Assembly (NCBI GenBank): GCA_964017125.1
Contig: OZ024911.1
Span: 37,935,791-37,999,790 of the forward strand
Direction of reading: 5' to 3'
DNA length: 64,000 nt
From: Flabesymbios commensalis
Lineage: Eukaryota > Annelida > Polychaeta > Terebellida > Flabelligeridae
Part shown: in pieces, positions 52,901 to 63,017 of the stretch
Layout of the letters: every line of letters begins with the position of its first letter
Numbering within the stretch: position 1 is the first letter of the stretch
Made by a program: the position numbers and the translations under genes
Notes under the pieces: model-generated
Database searches by the model: none
What the model saw: the letters and a program-made list of their open reading frames with translations, nothing else
What the model was told of the DNA's origin: nothing

Positions 52901-55900
52901 GTTTGCCCTAACCGGAAGCAGGGCTTGCCAAATCGCATGCCCGGACGCCCGGGGCTACCATCTTTTCACGTTGGGCTACCAGAAGTTGTCTATTTTTGTC
53001 TATACAAATTAGTCCAGCAGCCGGAAAATCATCCGGGCTAGGCCTACTAAACACAATGAGGAATTGTCAACCCCTGTGAGGTCTGCTAGCAATAGCGGCA
53101 GGGAACATTTTGTTCAGTATCGCGTAGCGACAGGAATTGTCAACCCCTGTTAGGTCTGCTAGCAATAGCGGCGGGGAACATTTTGTTCGGTATCGCGTAG
53201 CGAAAAGCTATGCAATTTTGGCCATTTGCTAATCAAATTTGAAATTGTTCAGTGGAATATTTATACATGAATGATAAGGAGAAAGTGGGAGTTAGAGCTT
53301 TAAGAAAAATATCGCTAATCAATAATTTTCAAACAAAATTCTCTCTGAGCGGCCGCGACATACGCACTGCGCAGTTGGCTTATACAGTTATAATAGAAAA
53401 GTCGAAATCAATATCGGTATTGATTTGATGTTCAGCGTTAGTAGGCATGTGCCGTGTTGTGTGGGTTATCTAGCTGTCCAAGACTAGAACTGATGGACAC
53501 TCACACGGATCGAGACAAAGGTCTTTTCTCAGTTAGAGAAAAACAAGTTCACATTTTAGCGATTTGCTAAAAACAATTTTGCATTTAGCAGATTGCTAAA
53601 TACAAATTCGCATTTAGTGGTTTGAGAAATGAATTTAGTAGATGCTAAAAAGCTTTTAGCGTTTTGCGAATTTCTTTTTAATAGCACCTGCAAAATTTTC
53701 ATTTTCTCAAGTGCGAATTCTCAATTGTGAAATTGGCAGATGCGAAGAGAAAAGAAAATAAATTGGCATTCTCTGAAATGTTTTAATTGCACAGTACTGT
53801 ATGGTCCTAATTTAATACCTCTCATGCGTACCTTCACCTTTCACAAATTTACAACAATGTCTAGATGACTGGATCTTCTGGTCAACCAAGAACCAAAAGA
53901 ACAAAAAACATATTAGATTAAAACTGAATACTAATAAAAAAAAAATATTTTCAATGATGCCGTCTGGCCAGAATTTTGACAAAAGCACTAAAAATATTAT
54001 TGTGTTTTTATTTTATGATTTTTTCCCCAACATAAAGTTGTGGCTCACACCAGTGATTATTTAAATACATGTATGATATTTTCTCTTGAGAAATAAAACT
54101 GTTCCTGTTCACAAAGACTCATTGCAGATCAGTGAAGTCTGCATTAGAAGACAATTATTCACAAATTATATGTATTAAAATTATAAATATAATTTTATAA
54201 CCCTAAACAATTTGAAATTTTACATGTATGTACAGTTAGCAACACCGCAATATAAACATTTGTTTTACTAACAGCTCTTTAGAAATAACTTATCATTTTA
54301 CATATCCCAGTGTATAAACTTGAAAAATGAGACAAACTAATATGTTTATTTATAATATTTCAAACTTTTGTCTGATAAAAGCCACGCTTTGCAATTTGCA
54401 TCAAATCCCGCGAAGGGGGGGGGGTTTCGTCAGCGTTTATTGCAGGGCGGCAGTGCATAATTTTGTAGAGAGTCATTTTGGCCTGCTGTGGTTTAAGGTG
54501 CGGGACACACTGATTATTCACTCCAGTGTGGCCTCAATTGACACACAGATAATACTAGAAAAGGAAATTTGAAGACAATCTAAATCACAAAATCCCCAAG
54601 TTATATGTTGCAGGCCATATTTTTCACCATTTGCAGTGCTGATGATATTAGGCATGCATGCCATCACACGCACATGCCTAAAACAAAGTTGAGGCGTTAC
54701 TGTGTGAGAAAAACTGCACACCTCGACGTACAGCGAACAAATCTATACAAAGGCAAGGAGTATAAATCATCACACTCCTTGGAGTGTGATTTTCCACACA
54801 CTGCTATTCTACAAACCATCATCACTGCATAAATTTGGAAGTTTTAAATTGTGAAATGATGGTGTGCGGCCCTGGGTAAGATTGCCAGATTAACAAGTTT
54901 TCACAGTTTCAGCCTGTTATTAATGCTATCAACATTCTCAAACAGGTGGCAGAATGGACCAAGGAAATTTCTGTTGTTTGGAGGGCTTTGCAAGACCATG
55001 AGAAGATCCCGTTTAATATACAGGCAGCAGCAGACAAAAAACGATATGATGCAGCGGTAAGATTTTATTGTTGTTTTTGTATCCATGGATTTTTTTTTTA
55101 AATGAGATTTTCCAGCTAAGTATGCTGCACATGCTCAAGCATAGCCAAGCCAATGGTGAGCGAGTAAATATGGCTTCACATACCTCCTGCGTCTGTGGCA
55201 ATATTGCGACGGCATGAAAACCCAAAATTATGTCAATGCCCTTTAGCTTTCAGAGACATCTGTGGGGGGAAGGGGTGGGGGCAGATTGTCGCATAATAAA
55301 TTATTGTGTCCTTTTTAAGATTGAAAAAAATGTTTGCACAACTAAAATTCAGTTGTCATTTAATAGAGTCAAAACATAATAACAGTTCTTTCTTTTTGGG
55401 ATGAAATTGAAGCTGGGGGGCCAGTCCAATTTTTGTTGCCGGAATCATATCACATATTCTGTGAACACTACTACGGTGCTCCCCTTTCACACTTCTTTAA
55501 AGCTATTAAATTTATGTTTTATCATGAACAATAAAAATGGGCAACAAAGTAGAAAATTGTATTGCATTATTGCCTATCGTATTTTACTATTATCACCTGT
55601 TTAGCAAATATTCTTCCTTCAAAGCTATTGCCAGAAGGGATGCTTTTGTTTTCACCATTTTGCTGAAAAACGTTTCTAGTATTTTTTGTTTGTGCACAAA
55701 CTTAAATTTTATGGTGGGCTTCAGGCATTTGTTTGTCATTGATTTTATAAAATTGGGTGCTTAATAAACATTATTTTGCATGACATTTAAAATTCAATTT
55801 ATGTACAGATGGATGCTTACAAGGGACGAGACAAGGATAAGCCAAAGAAAGCGCCAAGCTCTTACTTCTGCTTCTTGGAAGAATTCAGAAAAAAGAAAGC

Positions 55901-58676
55901 TGGACAGCTTGATCACAAAGAAATACTCAGGGCAGGTTGGTATCTAAAAAAATGGTAAATGGTGTTGCAGGGTCTAAATTTCCTGATAACTATGTGGTGT
56001 AGTAGAAGTAAATTTATTAGTATAATTATTAATTACGTACCGGTAATTATTTTAATGTCATTTCTGTTAGCTTAGTCCATAATATTTTGTATGTCTCCAA
56101 AATTTGTGACAAAGTGAAAGTCATGTATTTATATCTCACATATTTATATTTTGTGTTAAATTAATATTTACAAAAGTGTGACTACCAATGTAAATGACAA
56201 TGCTTAGAGCATCAATTTTCGTTTTTTAATAAAAGAGTGTATGGCACAGATCATGGTTTTATTTTTTTCAGAATTTTTAGATTCCTGTGAAAACCTAAAC
56301 AAACTTTTTGTATACGTAAACATGGTTCCCGCGGCCATGGTCGTTTATGAAATCATGGAATTCTAAAAAAATGTTCATAAAAAGTTATTAAAAAGTCATG
56401 GAATTTCATCTCCAGATCTCTGTTGGAACCCTGCTAAATGACTGTTGAATGCTTCCACAGCATTGGGCCGCATGTTGATGCAGTCGACCAAGCGTTGGAC
56501 AGACAATCAGTGCTGCAGATGTATCCCCGCCATGTTCTGATTTTAAGACACCAATTAGCGGTGATTGCTTTCATGTGCCACATGTGTGCTTCCATGGAGA
56601 AGGCTTTGTTCCCACCATCTGAGACGTGGGAATATGTGTATACAGCAGATTGTTTTGTTTACATGGCAATATACAACCTGGAAATAGTTTAGTCTTTTTC
56701 GGTGCTTAGCTTCATATAAATAAAAAATTTACAAAATTGAAAATTCTTATCCTTTAACTTGAGACCAAACATTTGCAAATCTTGGTATTGAAGCACTCCT
56801 TTAATTCCCAATAACAGTGATTTAATTGGCCAATGAAACAGATTAAAATGACTATAGTCATGCTTTGCGATTAAAGGGTTGAATTGGATTTTTGCAGGAA
56901 TTATTTTTTGGAGCCAATGTGAATTGTGTTTATTTAACAGCAGCAAGCACACCCTTTTAAAAAAAGGACCCTACATTACTTGTTTTAGTCATAATAGTCT
57001 AAATAAATAATACTATTTTGTAACTTTCAGCTGGAGAAGTGTGGAGATCTATGTCTGATCAAGACAAGGCACCGTTTGAGAGAGTGGCTGAAGAAAGAAA
57101 ACGTGTATATGAAAAGGCTATGGCTGTGTACAATGAAAATGTATGTGAACTAATTTCTAAACTCCTACAAACAGTGTGTTTATACTATAGTTATAATACG
57201 CTACACAGGTTGAAGATCACTTTACAGTTGTGATTGGTGCTTAAACTTTATATTAGTTCAGACCACTTCCAAAAACTAGAACTAGAAGACAATAGGTTAT
57301 TTTCCATTAAAAAAGGATTCATTTTTCGAACATGTTTGCTCTGAAAAAACACTTTATCATTTGAATAATTCAAAATATATTATTTTAAAAATTATACCGA
57401 TTCCACTTTGGGTATAAGTACATGTATATCTCAAAATATGGACTAATAAAAAAGTCAGCTAAAGTTTGTGAACTAATGCTACAGCCCCTTAACCCTTTTA
57501 CAGCCAAATTATTCAAATGTAATTTTTACCCACTTGATGTTGTCTTGCTAACGCGATCCACAACTACAAGTGAGTGGAAATTATTCAGATGGGGGTGAAG
57601 TATTTTCAAATCTTGTTGAATTATGTCACCTTTTATCTGTAGCATATTTAAAAGGTGGTGCTTAATTTGCTAATAAAGATTGAAAAACCGAATATAATTG
57701 GTATCGGCTGTTTAAGGGTTAAAGATAGGAAAACCCACAGCATGCAAATGAAATACAAATGTAAAAGTTTTAGTGTCTTTTGCCCTTGATGTCTAAATAT
57801 TTAATTGTTTCTACTGATTCCATAAAAAATTCAACAAATAGTAAGTAATATATCTGGTATGTGACCCAGACATACAAAATTAAAAAGGCGGTCTGGGCCA
57901 AATTGTCAAAATTATTTTTTATAGTGGATCAGGTGGCCATGCCCTTTCTGTTTCATAGACAAATATGTTTCTTTTTATCAGATTTTACTTTTATTTTATG
58001 AGATTTTAATTTAGTTATTCAATCATTACTTACAATTTATTTGACATCATAAAAAATATAACAATCCTGCCTGCATGTACCTTTCTGTGTGTCTGGCAAA
58101 TACTATCGGGATACAACAGCATTTTCAGCAGGAAAAAGAAACCTGAACCCTCACCTGATTTATCAGTTAAGACAATTGTGACCTTAACCGCTACAACGCT
58201 GTATTATTTTTGTAAAAACCATGGTGACCAAAGGGTTTTTTTCAATTTGAAATCATCAATAACGTCTTATTTAGCTCTTTCTGATTTATTTGAGTACCTA
58301 TGTTATGGGTCTACGGCCATTAGAAATATTTTAATTCTTACAGTGCATTTTAGGCTTTAGGACTTTAGGCGTCAGAATCTGACGTCTACAGACATCAGAT
58401 TCTGACAACTAAAGTCGATCCCCGCGCTGTAAGGGTTAAATATGAGTTGGTGCTTAGCTGAAAAGTAAAAAAACTATTTGTTACTAAGATATATTTTGTA
58501 ACAATATATTTTGTTTGTTATAGAAAGCGAAGAAGGCTAGGATGGATGCTGCAGGTGATGCTGCTGCAATTGCACCAATGGCTTCCAACAATGGAGCACA
58601 ACAACAACAACAGATGAGACAGATGCAAATGATAGATGATGATGACGATGATGAATATGACAGTGATGATGAGTGA
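46942..58676 (+). CDS. HMGB-like protein with two HMG boxes (six coding exons)
   Basis: Exons: 46942-46969, 50578-50777, 54946-55056, 55809-55935, 57031-57140, 58524-58676. The total is 729 nt, 242 residues, with GT-AG introns and matching phases throughout. Residues 11-19 hold eight Gln. 32-44 are basic (PAPKPAGRAPKRKRAK region). HMG box A is about 45-118 (DPNKPKRPTSAYFYF ... YDAAMDAYKG) and box B about 122-192 (KDKPKKAPSSYFCFLEEF ... YEKAMAVYNEN). The C-terminus is Met/Gln-rich, then acidic (DDDDDDEYDSDDE). Two boxes plus an acidic tail is the HMGB plan: a non-sequence-specific, DNA-bending nuclear protein that remodels chromatin. Box A is rather diverged (WTKEISVVWRAL, where LGEMW-type text is usual), so it may be a lineage-specific HMGB relative rather than a direct HMGB1 orthologue. 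The introns are full of short transposons. Confidence 0.9.
46970..48340. other. First part of HMG intron 1
   Basis: No additional exon is supported. A repeat edge with a poly-G run lies at 47802-47850 (GGGACGGATCTAGGA ... GGGGGGGG). Confidence 0.5.
48336..48573. mobile_element. CAGGG-ended MITE 1 with TSD CTGGG
   Basis: CAGGGATCGACACTAAC ... GTTAGTGTCGAGCCCTG (48341-48568, 228 bp) with inverted ends differing at one of 17 positions. CTGGG is repeated exactly at both sides (48336-48340, 48569-48573). It lies in HMG intron 1. Confidence 0.85.
48631..48980. mobile_element. CAGGG-ended MITE 2 with TSD CTATG
   Basis: CAGGGTTTGAAAT ... ATTTCTAACCCTG (48636-48975, 340 bp), target duplication CTATG on both sides. 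The inside repeats GTGGTCC and GGCCACT words. HMG intron 1. Confidence 0.85.
49641..49967. mobile_element. CAGGG-ended MITE 3 with TSD AGTTT
   Basis: CAGGGTTGCACATTAA ... TTAATGTGCAACCCTG (49646-49962, 317 bp) with perfect 16-bp inverted ends, target duplication AGTTT. HMG intron 1. Confidence 0.9.
50578..50777 (+). CDS. HMG gene exon 2 (polyQ, basic linker, start of box A)
   Basis: Acceptor TCTTCTGCAG. It completes the Gly codon, then encodes AQQQQQQQQY ... GKDISR, ending in phase 0 at AGA|GTATGT. Confidence 0.9.
51300..51471. mobile_element. CAGGG-ended MITE 4 with TSD TAACT
   Basis: CAGGGCTTGCCAAATC ... GATTTGTCAAACCCTG (51305-51466, 162 bp), target duplication TAACT on both sides. It lies in HMG intron 2 and is closely related to the copy at 52919. 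Confidence 0.85.
51472..52800. other. HMG intron 2 sequence, no exon
   Basis: T-rich runs and scattered TAGGCCTA words (51967, 52469). No clear element ends. Confidence 0.4.
52829..52905. mobile_element. GCAAACAC-family element, left end
   Basis: CCCAGCAAACACGACACATT followed by GGGCCAGCGTCGCAGACGTT. The right end (GTTTGCTGGG) is missing. Confidence 0.55.
52919..53076. mobile_element. CAGGG-ended MITE 5
   Basis: CAGGGCTTGCCAAATC ... AATTGTCAACCCCTG, the same family as 51305-51466. Flanks GGAAG and TGAGG do not match, and the right end is caught up in a 73-bp tandem duplication. Confidence 0.65.
53060..53205. repeat. 73-bp tandem duplication at the right end of MITE 5
   Basis: GGAATTGTCAACCCCTGT ... 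AGGTCTGCTAGCAATAGCGG ... CGCGTAGCGA occurs twice in a row, with only a few differences between the copies. Confidence 0.8.
53540..53760. repeat. Degenerate short repeat (GCATTTAGCAGATTGCTAAA type)
   Basis: Five or so loosely spaced copies of TTTAGCGATTTGCTAAA-like words, several of them self-complementary. Family unknown. Confidence 0.5.
54767..54796. repeat. Short hairpin
   Basis: ATCACACTCC and GGAGTGTGAT adjoin through TT. Otherwise 53760-54945 is featureless intron. Confidence 0.6.
54946..55056 (+). CDS. HMG gene exon 3 (rest of box A)
   Basis: Acceptor TCTCAAACAG, 37 codons VAEWTKEISVVWRALQDHEK ... RYDAA, donor GCG|GTAAGA, phase 0 at both ends. Confidence 0.9.
55809..55935 (+). CDS. 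HMG gene exon 4 (linker and start of box B)
   Basis: Acceptor TTATGTACAG, encodes MDAYKGRDKDKPKKAPSSYF ... KEILR and the first base of Ala. Donor GCAG|GTTGGT. Confidence 0.9.
56446..56710 (+). repeat. Interspersed repeat, second copy (see 16640-17345)
   Basis: Shares AGACACCAATTAGCGG, GACGTGGGAATATGTG and TTGTTTACATGGCAATATA with the - strand copy at 17110-17345. It lies in HMG intron 4. Confidence 0.65.
57031..57140 (+). CDS. HMG gene exon 5 (rest of box B)
   Basis: Acceptor TAACTTTCAG, encodes AGEVWRSMSDQDKAPFERVA ... YNEN, donor AAT|GTATGT. Confidence 0.9.
57489..57722. mobile_element. TTAA-flanked MITE, copy 3 (piggyBac-like ends, opposite orientation)
   Basis: TTAA|CCCTTTTACAGCC ... 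GGCTGTTTAAGGG|TTAA, element 57493-57718 (226 bp). The internal text is the inverse of copies 1 and 2 (CACTTGATGTTGT ... CGATCCACAACTACAAGTG). HMG intron 5. Confidence 0.75.
58184..58439. mobile_element. Possible TTAA-flanked MITE, second type
   Basis: TTAA|CCGCTACAACGCTG ... CGCGCTGTAAGGG|TTAA, element 58188-58435 (248 bp). The inverted ends match imperfectly. The right part holds AGAATCTGACGTCTACAGAC and CAGATTCTGAC. It ends 84 bp before the last HMG exon. Confidence 0.5.
58524..58676 (+). CDS. HMG gene exon 6 (acidic tail, stop)
   Basis: Acceptor TTTGTTATAG, encodes KAKKARMDAAGDAAAIAPMA ..., a short Gln run, Met/Gln-rich text and the acidic end, stop TGA 58674-58676. Confidence 0.9.
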   Translation, partial: KAKKARMDAAGDAAAIAPMASNNGAQQQQQMRQMQMIDDDDDDEYDSDDE

Positions 58677-59790
58677 AAATTGTCAGACAATGAGTTAGTG
58701 TCTCTAGTCCAAGGCAATAACTCTCCCGTGGAATTCTCCCATGGTTCAAACATCTGAGGCTATCCAAGATGCAGTTGGTTGTAGTATTGCTGCAAATGTT
58801 GAAGCAAGAGTCAACTGGACAGTTCTGGTCTTGGGTGCCTGGACAGGCCAGCCGGTGTGGAACGGTGGAAATGTTGATCGATAAAAAATCTGGCAGCTGT
58901 ATAAAACAAAAATTCAAACCAGTTTTCATGGACAATTGATATCTTTGTTCTATTTTGAGATGTACCCTTGAGATTTGCGGACAGTTTCTGTCTACCATTG
59001 TGACAGTTTGCATTCACAAGCATTGGCCTCATATAAAACTGGTAGCTTTCCACTGACATTCGTTTAGAACATGGGAAGTCACACGTCTAGATTTTGGACA
59101 TATTTAAGAAAGTGCAATTTCCTGCTTGCCAACGTGGAGTTCACTTGCTGTTAGATAAAGGATTTGTTGTTGTTTGTACTCTACCCTTGGATTGGAGTAA
59201 TTTTTGGATTAATTCTGTACATGCTGTCTCCTGTAGTTGGGCTGTTTGAAAAGTTTTGGCCTGTTAGTTGATCTCAATGAATGTCATCATCAACAGCCAA
59301 GGGCTCAGTGTTTTTTAGCACCAACATTACAAAAATGACAGCCCGCTCTATTGGACTGAGTTTGAGAATGGCAACACGTAGCTTAATGTGTATTGTACAT
59401 ATCCTGTAACTTGTATGTTAATTTTCTGTCAGGAATAGAGATGTCGTTGACAGTGTTGCATGATCTAGTACATCACAATGACCAATTCCTTGTGTGTCAC
59501 TGCTGTAATGCAACATGTGAAATTAGCTCAAGCGGCACATTCGATTGATCTTTGACCCTCTGTGTATGCAATAAGTTATTTTTCATCAATACAGAATATA
59601 GAAAAATTATAGGCTTTCATACCTAGCAATTAATTCTAATGGATGTACTATAGTGAATTTGACATTTGTAACTGTTTATTAAGATTTCTCAAAGCAAGAG
59701 TAAAGATAGATATTGTTCACTAAGGACTAAAGGTATCTGCCACTTTAATTCTGAAGGATATGAAATAAAATATTGCAATTTTCATTCAAG
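58677..59790 (+). other. Probable 3' UTR of the HMG gene
   Basis: No open frame continues. The first well-placed AATAAA is at 59764-59769, with further candidates near 60049 and 61080, so the UTR is probably at least 1.1 kb. The palindrome ATACCCCATTA/TAATGGGGTAT follows at about 59811-59842. Confidence 0.5.
59764..59769 (+). terminator. Candidate poly(A) signal AATAAA
   Basis: AATAAA in TGAAATAAAATATTGC, about 1.09 kb after the HMG stop codon. The cleavage site cannot be determined. Confidence 0.4.
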
Positions 59791-59811
59791 TGGTTTTAAA
59801 TTAGTTGCTGT

Positions 59812-61630
59812 ATACCCCATTAAATTAATATAATGGGGTATACAGTAGGACCAAATGATCGATTGATGTCACATTTTATATTCAAATACGTTTGAAACAA
59901 GTATGATTTATGAAGGCTATCACACAAAGGGTTATTCTGATTATTAGGAGATGCTAAATGACTGACTGACTGACACAATTGTCAGCTTCAATTGTGTGGA
60001 AAATACCTCGACTTTTAAATTAGATCTCTCAATCAGTGAATTTTTACAATAAAATTTCATTTATTTCAGGCAATATATGCTATAATGACATAGAACATTT
60101 TACCTCTTGAATGATTGTTTTTATTGCTGATGCAAATTTCAGCTTCAAATGATTGTGAACTATTTTTAAGTACGTGGTATTATGGTATTAGATTCTCGGA
60201 TGGATTCCATGGAGATATAATTATACTGTAGCATATTTTATTCATTTCAACTACTTAGAATAACATTTTAACTTTCTGACTGCTCAAGTAATCAGTGTGT
60301 GTTATTTTATTAATGCAAAAAATGGCGACTTTTGTTATGTTTTTTGTTGACTAATAGTTTTGTAACCCAGCAAACACCATACATCAACCCAATGTTGATC
60401 CACCGTCTACGACGCTGGAACAACATTGGAACAACATTGGGTAATGTATCATGTTTGCTGGGAATACACCCTTTATTCTGCATCTAAATGCAAAATTTTA
60501 CATAAGCATTTTTGCACACAGAGGGTCACTGCTCATTGGACTTTGCATATGCTTAAATGTTTTAAGCAAACATGGTGCTGTCTGTTGCATTGAACTTTCT
60601 CATTTTTCCTGATTTGATTGAAACTTTATTATATGATCATTGTTTTCTCCTTATTTTATTTTACTACGAACGACTCGCTCAGGGAGCTGAAGTGTTTTTG
60701 CTGATAAGCACTTCTATATATTAAAGACCATATTATTACTACATGTCCGGAAGCATTGTCATTCCTCAACATAAAGGAAATGATTAGTTTGATCATGATT
60801 TTATTGATGCAATTTTCATCATAACATATGCTTTCATCTTTGTTTATGTTTTTCTTAAGTTATTAATCAAATTATTTCCAAAGAAAAATTTCAGGTGTTC
60901 TAAACAATGGATTGCACATGACTTCATCTCTTGTAGATAAAGATTTTTGCTGGTTTTAAACTTACACCCTTTCACCCTTGTCTTTACCCGTTTCATGCTT
61001 CCATTGTAAAAGAATGTTAATAAAATAGTAGAAACTACAATTTGCACAAGTGTTCAATAACTTATGTAGACTTGTTCCAAATAAAACCTTTATACCTCAA
61101 GCTAATTTTGTTTTGTAGATTCACTTTGTAATGTTGCATTAAATCATTTTAGAGATATTACTTTCGACATCATTGTAATGTTATTATGATTTTGTCCATC
61201 AGCTGTCCAATATTTGCATATGCGCAAATAGAACATCTTAACATTATTTGAACCACTCATTCAAGACTGTACTCTCAGTGCATGCATGTTTCTGTGGACG
61301 GGAATTTTTTTTTTAATGTGCTTCTTTTGACTGTCACATATCTCTGGCTCCGTCCTGTACCGGCGAAGTAGCTTGCCCGAGATATTTCGGGCTTAATATG
61401 GTTCACAAAACGTATTCTGGGAACTGTTTTTTTGTGTCCATTTTACGTGTGTCCCAAATGACTTCTCACTCGCATATGCTCAAAAACCACAACACGCATA
61501 GATCCAGTTGTCTGTCATCGCATAGGCTATAGTAGGCCCACCAAACTTTGTTTCTGAATAAGCATAAATTTCTTTATTAGGATTCCCGTCGTAAATTTTA
61601 CTACAGTTAGCGTCTCCAGCTTTTATCCCC
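59812..61630. other. Downstream flank of the HMG gene, no gene
   Basis: AT-rich. Besides the GCAAACAC-family MITE at 60366 no structure or coding region is supported. Confidence 0.5.
60366..60462. mobile_element. CCCAGCAAACAC palindromic MITE, complete single copy
   Basis: CCCAGCAAACACCATACATC ... TGTATCATGTTTGCTGGG, 97 bp, with the core CCAATGTTGATCCACCGTCT. Both ends are intact, which makes it the cleanest single copy outside the duplication. Confidence 0.75.
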
Positions 61631-61640
61631 CGCCTGTAGG

Positions 61641-61680
61641 GGAAGGGGAATTTTAGTCGCGGAAGGGGAATTTTAGTCGC
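61641..61680. repeat. 20-bp perfect tandem duplication
   Basis: GGAAGGGGAATTTTAGTCGC twice in a row. Confidence 0.9.
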
Positions 61681-61749
61681 GCCAGGATTCTGTCTGGCGT
61701 CACATTTTCTTGTGGTCTCAAAAAATACTGGTCATTTTTTTTGAAATTT

Positions 61750-62030
61750 TAATATGACATTCCTAGCAACATGGGGATGTGCAAGTGATTTCTTAAAGAT
61801 GCCACCAACATTCAAAATGGCCGCCAGAGTTCAACTCCAATATTTTTATGGGTGCAAAAACTTGGTCAGAAATTATTCAAATTTTACTACATGTATCACA
61901 TTCCCCACCGTATGGAGATGTGCAGGTGACTTTTTCAAGATTTTACTGAAATTCAAAATGGCCACCACGGATCAACTTCAATTTTTTTGTGGGCTAGAAA
62001 GCTTAAAAAATTAGTTTGGTCAATTTTTTT
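61750..62030. repeat. Two-unit diverged tandem repeat, about 142 bp per unit
   Basis: GACATTCCTAGCAACATGGG/GATGTGCAAGTGA and CACATTCCCCACCGTATGGA/GATGTGCAGGTGA start the units. TTCAAAATGGCC(G/A)CC sits at 61811 and 61953. Confidence 0.7.
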
Positions 62031-62036
62031 AGCTAA

Positions 62037-62205
62037 GTTTTTAGTTTGACTTTCAAGACAAATGTCTTATGTTAACTTCCGCTTTACATCTGTTCTGCCT
62101 GTGCAAAGTCGAAAGGCATTATCTGCTCCCTGGTAAACTAGGCATTTACTGCTTCTTCACTGGCTCTTCCTGCCATAGCGCTGCCAAATTTTCGTATTTG
62201 CTAAC
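62037..62205. repeat. Direct repeat of about 165 bp, copy 1
   Basis: TTGACTTTCAAGACAAATGT ... CTGGTAAACTAGGCATTTAC ... CTTCCTGCCATAGCGCTGCC recurs in the same orientation at 63838-64000. Diverged (scattered substitutions). Origin unknown. Confidence 0.75.
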
Positions 62206-62209
62206 TTGA

Positions 62210-63017
62210 CGGAACACAAATAGCTTAGTTAATTCATTTTTCGGTTCATTCTTGTGTATTTATTTAGTCTAGACGTTGTATCAACTTTAGTGCACACATT
62301 TCCACGCAGAACGCGACAACCTAGCCAACGGCTCGGCGCTTGAGTCTAGCGAGACGTCTGCTCAACTTGGCAGCCTGGGAGTAAGTGGTGCGCATCACTT
62401 GATGCATCGCGATTCGAAATTGAGGCTAGGCTGGCTACTGCCTTTCGTCAAAGGTCGGGAAAGCCCGAACCAGCCCGAACTGTGAGACGCGGGTTCCCAC
62501 AGGCATATCCTCACCTGGGTTGGTGTGAGCTTTGAAGCTTGACTATGAAGTCAATTAACCATCTGCGTCCCAATGTGAATAATAATAATATGGACTATAT
62601 GCAAGCAAATTAAACTAATGTGAATCATGTAAATTGAAACCTTTTTGTCGGCTGAAAACAATAATAATTAGTTCTAAATGTTAATGAAATTTCACGATGG
62701 TATACGTCACATGAAATATCACGGTATTGTTATTGTTCATAGGGCTGAGATCGTCGTCATAACAGTCTAATTGGAGCTGTAGAAGTACAAAGCGAAGGGC
62801 GGCGATAGTGCCGTGGAAAGCTAATAGGCATTAACTGTTCACTTGTGATCACTTGTAGTTACTGCATTTTGGCTTTGTAAGACGTTATACTACTACAGTT
62901 GTCCACCAGATGCTGTTCTCTTTGTAGACACAGTCGGCCGATATTGGGTTTAACCTTCATAACCCCTCGAACCATCACTCATAACCCTCGACCCACAACC
63001 CCCTCCACCCACAACAA
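62210..63017. other. Gap without a gene
   Basis: No structure supported except short CCCGAACCAGCCCGAAC wording at about 62464. Confidence 0.45.

Noticed and set aside
61754-62014. 86-codon frame containing two similar halves
   Set aside because: The similarity is that of the 142-bp tandem repeat on which it lies.
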